From Treponema sp. (GTDB lineage Bacteria > Spirochaetota > Spirochaetia > Treponematales > Treponemataceae), in contig DLYJ01000266.1 of the NCBI GenBank assembly GCA_003447785.1, positions 1 to 14,515 on the forward strand: a stretch of 14,515 nucleotides of DNA, written 5' to 3'. Positions 7,693-13,664 of the stretch are shown piece after piece. Both the position numbers and the translations under genes were made by a program. Below the pieces are notes generated by a model. That model was not told the DNA's origin. It saw only the letters and a program-made list of their open reading frames with translations, and did not search any database. The first letter of the stretch is position 1. Each line of letters begins with the position of its first letter.

Positions 7693-7700
7693 CAATAAAT
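7673..7700. promoter_or_regulatory. Rex-type operator (28-bp palindrome) upstream of serC
   Basis: Two perfect 13-bp arms, ATTTATTGTGAAA and TTTCACAATAAAT, flank a 2-nt centre. The core TTGTGAAAGTTTTCACAA (7678-7695) fits the known Rex consensus TTGTGAAA-N2-TTTCACAA in every arm position. It overlaps the -35 region of the candidate serC promoter. The window's own rex gene starts about 1.15 kb away. That Rex binds here is inferred from the motif. Confidence 0.82.
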
Positions 7701-7710
7701 ATAAAACAAC

Positions 7711-7822
7711 GGAAGCGCCAGGGATTGGAGCTGCGCCGGAGGCGTTCTGGAGCGGAGCATAGCGTAGCGGCGGAATGCAGCGCAAGCGGAACAGCGCAAA
7801 GCCCGGCCCGAAGGGGGCGCCC
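7711..7822. repeat. GC-rich dispersed repeat, long copy
   Basis: About 110 bp of GC-rich sequence sit abruptly between AT-rich flanks. It contains internal near-repeats (CAGCGCAA at 7778-7785 and 7792-7799, and several GGAGC/AGCGG words) and ends in the 8-bp palindrome GGGCGCCC. Its last 27 bp recur at 8217-8243 with one mismatch. Frames on both strands stay open across it, but only because it lacks AT-rich stop codons; no real protein is supported. It has the look of a REP-like or decayed miniature element. Confidence 0.75.
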
Positions 7823-7881
7823 AATAAAAAAAACAACTTCTAGACTGTTTTTGATAACGTGCAAAACATAGGCTTGTATGA

Positions 7882-7901
7882 TATAATAAAGAAAAAGGAG
7901 G
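7882..7901 (+). promoter_or_regulatory. Promoter and ribosome-binding site of the antitoxin gene
   Basis: TATAAT (7882-7887) is preceded by TG at 7879-7880, making an extended -10 element. No good -35 box stands at 17 bp. AAGGAGG (7895-7901) lies 7 nt before the ATG at 7909. Start signals this strong suggest that the antitoxin is still expressed. Confidence 0.75.
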
Positions 7902-7908
7902 CGATTCT

Positions 7909-8187
7909 ATGGACTTGACGATGACTTTGAGCAACGCAGACAATTCAATCATTGACTCAATAAAGGAATTTATTCGAACGCTCCCGCCTAAAGTGTCAGT
8001 ATCTGTCAATCAACTGTCACCTGTGGAAGCAGTGCAGGAATCGCCAGAGAAGGCTGCTCTTGAAGAACGCAGGTCGAAAATCGAAGCACTGTGCGGCGGT
8101 CTTTCTCAATACGCAAACCCAAAACTTCAGGAGAAGGAAAAGGACGCATGGACAATGGCAATGAGGGAAAAATATGGTGTACGCTGA
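7909..8187 (+). CDS. Probable antitoxin of a PIN-toxin (VapBC-like) module
   Basis: This 92-residue protein has no recognised catalytic motif. Its N-terminus (MTLSNADNSIIDSIKEFI) resembles the short strand-helix start of small type II antitoxins. The middle is charged (ESPEKAALEERRSKIEAL), and the basic C-terminal stretch ends KYGVR. The antitoxin call rests mainly on context: a second frame begins inside its 3' end (14-nt overlap) and encodes a typical PIN-domain N-terminus, the usual antitoxin-toxin layout. Start signals are strong (AAGGAGG, 7 nt). It is the only complete plus-strand gene in the window and faces rex tail to tail. Because the toxin is broken, it appears to be an orphan antitoxin. 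Family assignment within type II antitoxins is uncertain. Confidence 0.72.
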   Translation: MDLTMTLSNADNSIIDSIKEFIRTLPPKVSVSVNQLSPVEAVQESPEKAALEERRSKIEALCGGLSQYANPKLQEKEKDAWTMAMREKYGVR

Positions 8188-8266
8188 TGCAAATATCCTC
8201 ATCCGTTTTATTCTGAGCAAAGCCCGGCCCGAAGGAGGCGCCCTATTCAGCATGCATTTCTTTTAA
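8174..8266 (+). pseudogene. Truncated PIN-domain toxin (VapC-like remnant)
   Basis: The frame starts ATG at 8174, overlapping the antitoxin by 14 nt. It reads MVYADANILIRFIL, which matches the first strand and helix of PIN ribonucleases, including the first metal-binding Asp (residue 5). After about 14 codons it enters the 27-bp GC-rich repeat, reads SKARPEGGAL, and stops at 8264-8266 after 30 residues. A working PIN toxin has roughly 130 residues and three or four acidic metal ligands, so this cannot be an active nuclease. The last 24 bp overlap the 3' end of rex on the other strand. The cause, insertion or deletion at the repeat, is inferred. Confidence 0.8.
8217..8243 (+). repeat. GC-rich dispersed repeat, short copy at the toxin breakpoint
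   Basis: These 27 bp match 7796-7822 at 26 positions, in the same orientation (G to A at 8236). The copy begins where PIN-toxin coding similarity ends, and its last base is the final base of the rex stop codon. It is only the right end of the longer copy at 7711. Confidence 0.9.
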
Positions 8267-8851
8267 TATTAGCACCGGGTTTACATTTCTGACAAGGATA
8301 TTTTTGGGCAGGTGCAAAATCACGTTGGTATAATTCACGATTCCTTTTATTCCGGCGCTGACAAGGCGGTCTGCAATCTGCTGGGCCCGGTCATCGCTGA
8401 CGGTCAGAAGGGCATATTCAATTTTCATCGAGGGAACTTTAATTTCCAGGTCCAGGGTTGCAAAAAGCGGAAATGAACTTTTCATCATTTCGATGCGGTT
8501 GACGTTGGTGTCAAAACCTGCCACCAGAGAAAAGGGAGAATCTTCAAAAAAAGAATCATCCAGCAGGGCCGAACCGAGTTTATCTAGCCCGACTATGCAG
8601 CAGTTGTGTTTCTGCCTTGAACTGTCGATTCCAAGGGCGCTGTCGATTGCCGATTTTAAATCAGCAGTTGAATAACCGCTTTTGCTGCCGGCCTTCATGT
8701 GAAGGTGCAGGATGTCGCGCCGGATTGTGTCTTCGCTCCAGCCGGTCAGGGCCGAAAGTTTTTTGGACGTGATGTTTTTTTCTTCCTGCTGAATTATCAG
8801 CCGCTCAAGAATGATAAGCCTTTCTTTTGTGCGCTGCGGAAGATTTATCAT
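8243..8851 (-). CDS. rex: Redox-sensing transcriptional repressor Rex
   Basis: Rex dimers repress fermentation and redox genes and leave DNA when NADH rises. The 202-residue product is slightly short for the family (about 205-230). It has an N-terminal winged helix (LPQRTKERLIILERL, then ITSKKLSALTGWSEDTIRRD near 27-46), a GYSTADLKSAID linker, and a Rossmann domain. The usual GxGNLG nucleotide loop reads GLDKLG (88-93), with Asp replacing the middle Gly. Asp114 in AGFD fits the NAD-ribose position. KGIVNYTNVILHLPKNI and RNVN match the Rex C-terminus. The start overlaps the rhomboid stop (ATGA), implying translational coupling. A Rex-type operator lies upstream of serC. The family call is good; NADH affinity may be altered. 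Confidence 0.88.
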   Translation of the reverse strand: MINLPQRTKERLIILERLIIQQEEKNITSKKLSALTGWSEDTIRRDILHLHMKAGSKSGYSTADLKSAIDSALGIDSSRQKHNCCIVGLDKLGSALLDDSFFEDSPFSLVAGFDTNVNRIEMMKSSFPLFATLDLEIKVPSMKIEYALLTVSDDRAQQIADRLVSAGIKGIVNYTNVILHLPKNILVRNVNPVLILKEMHAE

Positions 8852-9594
8852 AATTTAATTGTTCCTATTACGGTTGCATCGTCTTCCCGGGAAGAACTTC
8901 TGCCGGAACTGTAGCGCGGACTTTCGCGGTCAATCTGGGCAAGGCGTTCTTTTACGGTTAAAGTGCGGTCAGAAGAATCTGACTTTGATTTTGTTGAATT
9001 TGCAGATGTTTTTCCCTTTGGAGAAACGAGGAATCCAAAAAGTGAACCGCACAGGCCGCCCGCGATATGAGCGATTGTTGAAATATTTGAAAGTGACGGA
9101 CTTAAAATTTCTTTTGCAACATAAACCGAAATTACAAAAACGAATGAAAGGGGAATCTGATTTTTATTGAGTGTGCTTACGGCGGCCAGGAGAATCAGCA
9201 TAAAGGCGATTCCGCTCGCTCCCATCAGGGAGGATGGAATAAAGCATACGTTGATTACGCCTGTAACAAAGGCGGTCACTGCCATCATCAGGCAGACCAT
9301 CGGCGAGCCGTAGCGCTCTTCCATCAGGGGCCCCAGCAGTAAAATGAATGCAAGATTATTCAGCAGGTGAATCCATCCGTCGTGGCCGAAAACGTGGGTA
9401 AAAAGGCGGATGTAGTCCAGCGGGACTGCCCAGTTAAAACTTACGGCCGCTTTTGCATTTCCCGGCACGATAAACAGCGCGGGAATAAGTTTGCTGTTGA
9501 GCACAAGCTGGTCGAGCAGGAGAATCAGGGTACAGATAATTGCAAAACTGAGAGTTACGGGTGCGTTGTAAGTTACTCTAAATCGTTTTTTCAT
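8848..9594 (-). CDS. Rhomboid-family intramembrane serine protease
   Basis: This 248-residue membrane protein should cleave transmembrane substrates within the bilayer. Six hydrophobic segments are visible, the first at about 13-31. The oxyanion-side motif HLLNN is at 76-80. The nucleophile is Ser127 in GASG, paired with His176 in AHIAGGLCGSLFGF, so both catalytic residues are present and activity is likely. After the last segment comes a hydrophilic, Ser/Lys-rich cytoplasmic tail of about 55 residues (from about 193). The Shine-Dalgarno is weak (AAGGT almost touching the ATG). It is 44 bp downstream of the ACT gene and overlaps rex by 4 bp, so rhomboid and rex are probably one mRNA. The substrate is unknown. 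Confidence 0.93.
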   Translation of the reverse strand: MKKRFRVTYNAPVTLSFAIICTLILLLDQLVLNSKLIPALFIVPGNAKAAVSFNWAVPLDYIRLFTHVFGHDGWIHLLNNLAFILLLGPLMEERYGSPMVCLMMAVTAFVTGVINVCFIPSSLMGASGIAFMLILLAAVSTLNKNQIPLSFVFVISVYVAKEILSPSLSNISTIAHIAGGLCGSLFGFLVSPKGKTSANSTKSKSDSSDRTLTVKERLAQIDRESPRYSSGRSSSREDDATVIGTIKL

Positions 9595-9638
9595 ACCTTG
9601 ATTATCGGATGGAATCTGATTCGAATTGAATTGTTAAA

Positions 9639-9908
9639 TTAAATTCGGTTCATGGAAGAAAATACTTTTTCTGCCATTACATTGATTTCAACGTGAAGTT
9701 TTGCGCTTGTTTCGTTCAAAATATGGCGGAGTTCATCAACCGAAATGTCAGCGCCGTCGAGACTAACCATCATCATCATGACAAAATTGCCCGAAAGAAT
9801 TGTCTGGGTAATATCGGCGATGTTAATTTTATGTTCTGAAAGCAGGGTACTAACCTGAGCGATAATACCGACCTTGTCGCTTCCAACTACAGTGATAATT
9901 GCGTTCAT
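9639..9908 (-). CDS. Small ACT-domain protein (UPF0237-like)
   Basis: This 89-residue protein is essentially one ACT domain. The start MNAIITVVGSDKVGIIAQVS is typical of the stand-alone UPF0237/GcvR-like group, with the helix LLSEHKINIADITQTI and strand NFVMMMMVSL following. ACT domains bind amino acids or related small ligands, usually as regulatory dimers; no ligand can be named here. In other bacteria this gene often precedes a UPF0210 gene, but here the next gene is the rhomboid protease. No Shine-Dalgarno precedes the ATG, while a promoter-like pair places the transcription start at or next to it, so the mRNA may be leaderless. Confidence 0.9.
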   Translation of the reverse strand: MNAIITVVGSDKVGIIAQVSTLLSEHKINIADITQTILSGNFVMMMMVSLDGADISVDELRHILNETSAKLHVEINVMAEKVFSSMNRI

Positions 9909-9915
9909 AGGTTAG

Positions 9916-9944
9916 ATAATATCGAAAACGCCTCCGGCGCGCAA
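9916..9944 (-). promoter_or_regulatory. Candidate promoter of the ACT gene (possibly leaderless)
   Basis: On the minus strand, TTGCGC (9939-9944) and TATTAT (9916-9921) are 17 bp apart. Only 7 nt separate the -10 box from the ATG at 9908, so transcription would start at or beside the A of the start codon. The -35 box is imperfect. Confidence 0.5.
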
Positions 9945-9953
9945 TCACGAGCC

Positions 9954-10781
9954 CTAGAAATGAATGCGGATTCCTGAGTACAGGCCGTTCCAGTAGTCCG
10001 AGCGGTAGTTTGTTGATTCGTTGCCCACACTCATGTACTTCCAGCCGGCAAATACTTCGTAGCGGCGTGAGAAAATTCCACCTTCAAGGTTAGAGTCTAC
10101 GACATAAAGGTCGTTGTTGAACGTTGTCATGTTAATTCGCCACATTACAGCAATAGGGTAAACTGGGTAGGAACGCAGGTCGAGGCCGATTGTAATTCCG
10201 TTTGTGTCGATTGTTGAATCAAGATACCAGTGGCTCCACTGCAAAATTGCGGTACAGCTCAAATAGTCGTTCTGCAGAAGGCTCAGCTGGCCGCCGATTC
10301 TGATGTTGCCCAGTTCCGTGGAATCCTGGCCGTCTTCCTTTTCATTTTTGTCTGAAAAAATGATGTTTTCAACATAAGGACCGACCACCGGGAATAAAAG
10401 ACCTTCAAAAATCGTTTCGTTTCCAATTCCCAGGCCCTTGAGGTAAACGAAGGCTGTTGAAGCTGAAAAGCGTGCCTTTTTGAGACTTCCGTTCTGGACA
10501 TTATAAACATAGTTTGGGCGCAGCTGTTCGTAGGGGAAGTTTGTGTAGGAACAGGTCAGGTTGTTGAGAAGCCAGCCTGCCGCAAGAATTTCTGCGGCGG
10601 TCCTGACGCAAACCTCGGCGCAGGCATCTACGCACGGATCGTTTGAGCCGCTGGAAGATGATGTAGTCTTCTGCTTTTTGCGCGGCTTTGCCTCGTCAAC
10701 GGCATCATTAAAACCTCCGGCAAAAAGACCTGCGGTAAAAAGAGAAAGAAATGCAAGAGCAATCAGTTTTCTTGAGTTCAT
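9954..10781 (-). CDS. Exported envelope protein, probable outer-membrane beta-barrel
   Basis: The 275-residue product has a clear signal peptide (MNSRKLIALAFLSLFTAGLFA, likely cut near residue 21). A basic, Ser-rich linker follows, then a short helix with Cys50, Cys54 and Cys58 (DPCVDACAEVC), all on one face; Cys77 is a fourth. The rest consists of alternating aromatic/polar strands and ends in SGIRIHF, with a terminal Phe typical of outer-membrane barrel strands. No lipobox is seen. The ATG at 10781 is preferred over a TTG at 10790, because GGAGG (10793-10797) is 11 nt from the ATG but only 2 nt from the TTG. The function is unknown; similar-looking Cys-helix plus barrel proteins are common in Treponema as far as I recall. 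The gene is 46 bp downstream of the methyltransferase gene. Confidence 0.75.
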   Translation of the reverse strand: MNSRKLIALAFLSLFTAGLFAGGFNDAVDEAKPRKKQKTTSSSSGSNDPCVDACAEVCVRTAAEILAAGWLLNNLTCSYTNFPYEQLRPNYVYNVQNGSLKKARFSASTAFVYLKGLGIGNETIFEGLLFPVVGPYVENIIFSDKNEKEDGQDSTELGNIRIGGQLSLLQNDYLSCTAILQWSHWYLDSTIDTNGITIGLDLRSYPVYPIAVMWRINMTTFNNDLYVVDSNLEGGIFSRRYEVFAGWKYMSVGNESTNYRSDYWNGLYSGIRIHF

Positions 10782-10827
10782 AAAATTCAAAACCTCCGTT
10801 CAGGCTGTCAGTTACACGGTGGGAAGA

Positions 10828-11589
10828 TTATTTTCGGGCAACAATGACAGCGGTCCGGGCCTTTTCATTGAATGGAGAAAAATCAAAATCTCCGTATACT
10901 TCAACGGATTTAAATCCAACACCCATGAGCAGGCGTTTTAATTCAACTCCCGAGTACAGGCGCTGAACATATTCGTGTTCAAGGCGTTCCCCGGTCTTAT
11001 TATCGATTAAAATCCACTTTGAGCGGAGTCCTTCCCAGGCGCCCACAACAGAAAATTCCGTTAAAACCGTTTTTCCGGCGCGCTCAAACCATTCTCCTTC
11101 GGTAAAGTAAAGGATTGCGATTTCCCGGGAGTTAAGTTCCATTACAAAAAAGCCGTCATCCTTGAGACTGTCGTAAATGCTTTTGAGAATCATCGCATCT
11201 TCTTCAATTTTGTCACAGTAACCGAAGGAATTGAAGAGGTTTATTGCTGCGTCAAATTTTTTTTTGGTTGAATAATTGCGGAGGTCTGCCTTTACAAAGT
11301 CGATTTTTACGCCATCGGCACGGGCACTTTCTTCTGCGGCATCCAGTTCGCTCTGAATGAGGTCGACACCCGTAACCTTGAGGTCGAGTTTTGCAAGCTC
11401 GAGGCTGATTCGTCCCGGGCCGCATCCGGCGTCAAGAATTGAACTTCCCTTTTTGAGTCCGCAGATTTTTTTGACTGCTTCTGCAACGTCAGGAGCTTCG
11501 GCCCATCTTTGTGCATCAAACATTATCGGACCAAAGTTATTCCAGAATTCCTCCCGTTCAAACCATTGCTTTGTGGATTTTTTTGCCAT
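10828..11589 (-). CDS. Class I SAM-dependent methyltransferase
   Basis: The 253-residue cytoplasmic protein has the seven-strand methyltransferase fold. Motif I is ILDAGCGPG (51-59), the acidic end of strand 2 is VTGVDL (Asp76), and FVKADLRNY (Asp102) follows. INLFNSFGY corresponds to motif IV and LKDDGFFVMEL to the post-IV strand. The C-terminal half (WFERAGKTVLTEFSV, RLYSGVELKRLL) is typical of small-molecule methyltransferases near UbiE/Methyltransf_25, but the substrate cannot be read from the sequence. The start has GGGGAGG 5 nt upstream, and an extended -10 promoter lies about 37 bp upstream. It is downstream of uvrC with an 83-bp gap, so it is probably transcribed separately. Confidence 0.88.
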   Translation of the reverse strand: MAKKSTKQWFEREEFWNNFGPIMFDAQRWAEAPDVAEAVKKICGLKKGSSILDAGCGPGRISLELAKLDLKVTGVDLIQSELDAAEESARADGVKIDFVKADLRNYSTKKKFDAAINLFNSFGYCDKIEEDAMILKSIYDSLKDDGFFVMELNSREIAILYFTEGEWFERAGKTVLTEFSVVGAWEGLRSKWILIDNKTGERLEHEYVQRLYSGVELKRLLMGVGFKSVEVYGDFDFSPFNEKARTAVIVARK

Positions 11590-11625
11590 GAAAGCCTCCC
11601 CTGTTTACTTTTTGTCTTCACTTAG

Positions 11626-11634
11626 ATTGTAACA
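11626..11634 (-). promoter_or_regulatory. Extended -10 promoter of the methyltransferase gene
   Basis: The minus strand reads TGTTACAAT, an extended -10 element, about 37 bp upstream of the ATG. TTTCAA at 16-bp spacing is a poor -35 box. The predicted leader is about 29 nt and contains the GGGGAGG ribosome-binding site. Confidence 0.6.
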
Positions 11635-11672
11635 CGAAATGAGGAAATTGAAAGATGTAAACTGAAAGTGGT

Positions 11673-13664
11673 TTACTCCTCGGCAACTGCCGGCAAATCC
11701 AGTGCTTCCAGGGCGAGACGCTTTGCGTAGGAGGCGCTTTCTGTATTTTCTGTACTTGCTGCACTTCCGCTGTCCTGGTCCAACCTACCTTTTTTGAGGC
11801 GGCTGTTGAGAATGAGCTGCTTTGTTTCCTTTGATTTTTTGCGTTCGGCGGCCAGCTCCCCTGCCTTTTTAAGAATTTCTTCTGCTTCCGGTGTTTTAAT
11901 GCGCAGAAGGGCTGCAACCGTGTCTGCATCGGCCGCTGCAAGGTTTTCCAGGGTTGTAAATTCTTTTATCAGAAGGATTTCGCGTTTTGGTCCCACATGG
12001 GGTAACTGAGCAAAAATACTTACCACATTTTCCTTTGTGCGTAAATTCTGGTTTCGGCTTGTGGCAAAACGGTGGGTTTCGTCGCGGACGCGCTGCAGGA
12101 GGCGAAGTCCATCAGAGCGTTTTGGAAGGCATATCGGTCTGCTTGTGTGAGGCCGCCAGATTTCTTCATCCCGTTTTGCAAGTCCGGCAATGGGAATGTC
12201 GGCTCCCAGGGCCTTTAAAATTCCGTCTACCGCATTTACCTGACCGATACCGCCGTCGATTAAAAGCAGGTCCGGAAGAGGTTTTCCTTCGTTTATCAGC
12301 CGGCTGTAACGGCGGCTGGTTGCTTCACGCATGGAAGCAAAGTCATCGATTACGCCGTTCGTTGTGCGCAGGCGGAAGTAGCGGTAATTCTTTTTGTCCG
12401 GGTTTCCGTTGTAAAAACTGATAAGGGAAGCAACCGGAAACTTTCCTCCAATATGCGCAATATCAAAGCCTTCGATTCTAACCGGCAGACGCGGAAGATC
12501 CAGCAATTCCCTGAGTTCTTCCATTGCGGGAATGTCGCCGCGTTCACGGAGACGCCTGATGATATCTTCTTTTGCGTTTTCCTGAGCCATGTCCAGGGCG
12601 GCGCGGTGCTTCCTGTTAGCCTCCTGAACGTTCTGGCCGATTTGAATTATCCGGCTTTTTGAATTCAAGTTTTTATTGATCCAGAATTTCAGGAAACTCG
12701 TTTCATGGCGTCCGCTGATGTAAATCTCCGGCGGAAGATTCGTGTTGTCCGTGTAATATTCCCGGGCAAATTCTTCCACAAGTTCGTCATCTTCATCCAG
12801 ACTCTCTGCCTGAAAGTTGTCTCGGCCTAAAAGCTTTCCGCCGCGGATTTTCAGAACCGTAAAACTTACAAGTTCACCTTCGCGCCAGTGGGCAATATAA
12901 TCCCGATCTCCGCTTTCAAAATCTTCCACGATGTTCTGGTTCTGCAAAATTGCGAGGGCCTTGAGGGAATCACGAATTCGGGCCGCTTTTTCAAAGTTCA
13001 GCTCTGCCGCCGCTTCCTTCATTTTTGTCTGTAATTTATTGACTGTTTCGTCACCTTTTCCCTCAAGTAGAGCCTTAATTTCTTCGATAAATTCATTGTA
13101 GGCCTCTCTGCTTATTTTGTTACAGCATGGAGCCTTACAGCGGCCAATGTGGTAGTACATGCACGGTGCAGTCTTCTTTTTGAAGGTTCTGCAGTGTCGT
13201 ACCGGATACAGTTTATAAAGTGAATCTATAAAGGTATCCAGCGCGCCCGCATCAGGATATGGTCCAAAATAAAGCGAGCCGTCTTTTTTGATGAGCCTTG
13301 TTTTATAAAAGCGCGGAAAGTCTTCGTTCGTGATTTTGAGCGAAGGATAGGATTTTCCGTCCTTGAGCTGGATGTTGTAATGGGGATTGTACTTTTTAAT
13401 GAGGTTGTTTTCCAGGAGGAAGGCCTCGTACTCGTTGGACGTAGTGATGTATTCAATATTTTCTGCATTGGAAACAAGCAGCCGCGTTTTAATGTGCTGC
13501 CCCGCAGAAAAGTAAGAGGAAAGCCTGTTCTTTAAGTTCTTGGCTTTGCCGACATAAATGACGGTTCCTTCATGGTTCCGCCACATATAAACACCGCTGG
13601 AGGAGGGCGCTTTTAGTGCGGTTTGGTGAAGTTTTTCATAAGCCGGATTAATTTGTGTATTCAT
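11673..13664 (-). CDS. uvrC: Excinuclease ABC subunit C
   Basis: UvrC makes both incisions around UvrAB-marked DNA lesions in nucleotide excision repair. It has 663 residues, against about 600-610 in many bacteria. The GIY-YIG nuclease is at the N-terminus (GVYMWRNHEGTVIYVGKAKN, 24-43). Cys158, Cys168, Cys176 and Cys180 form the conserved four-cysteine cluster. The UVR helix pair for UvrB contact lies near 208-240. The RNase-H-like nuclease has Asp401 (GFDIAH), Asp470 (LLLIDGG) and His531 (DETHRFA). A helix-hairpin-helix region (LPHVGPKREILL) lies near 554-600. The extra length is a charged, low-complexity tail after about residue 603. No Shine-Dalgarno precedes the ATG. Its start codon is directly adjacent to that of the divergent exported protein. 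Confidence 0.97.
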   Translation of the reverse strand: MNTQINPAYEKLHQTALKAPSSSGVYMWRNHEGTVIYVGKAKNLKNRLSSYFSAGQHIKTRLLVSNAENIEYITTSNEYEAFLLENNLIKKYNPHYNIQLKDGKSYPSLKITNEDFPRFYKTRLIKKDGSLYFGPYPDAGALDTFIDSLYKLYPVRHCRTFKKKTAPCMYYHIGRCKAPCCNKISREAYNEFIEEIKALLEGKGDETVNKLQTKMKEAAAELNFEKAARIRDSLKALAILQNQNIVEDFESGDRDYIAHWREGELVSFTVLKIRGGKLLGRDNFQAESLDEDDELVEEFAREYYTDNTNLPPEIYISGRHETSFLKFWINKNLNSKSRIIQIGQNVQEANRKHRAALDMAQENAKEDIIRRLRERGDIPAMEELRELLDLPRLPVRIEGFDIAHIGGKFPVASLISFYNGNPDKKNYRYFRLRTTNGVIDDFASMREATSRRYSRLINEGKPLPDLLLIDGGIGQVNAVDGILKALGADIPIAGLAKRDEEIWRPHTSRPICLPKRSDGLRLLQRVRDETHRFATSRNQNLRTKENVVSIFAQLPHVGPKREILLIKEFTTLENLAAADADTVAALLRIKTPEAEEILKKAGELAAERKKSKETKQLILNSRLKKGRLDQDSGSAASTENTESASYAKRLALEALDLPAVAEE

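Noticed and set aside
7625..8009. Open frames on both strands across the GC-rich block near 7711-7822.
   Set aside because: They are open because the repeat lacks AT-rich stop codons. The encoded peptides are low-complexity Arg/Ala/Ser-rich, have no start signals, and cover non-coding promoter sequence.
11657..11676. Terminator of uvrC (GTAAAC-N8-GTTTAC over its stop codon).
   Set aside because: The stem is only 6 bp, AT-rich, and has no T-run after it; chance is a sufficient explanation.
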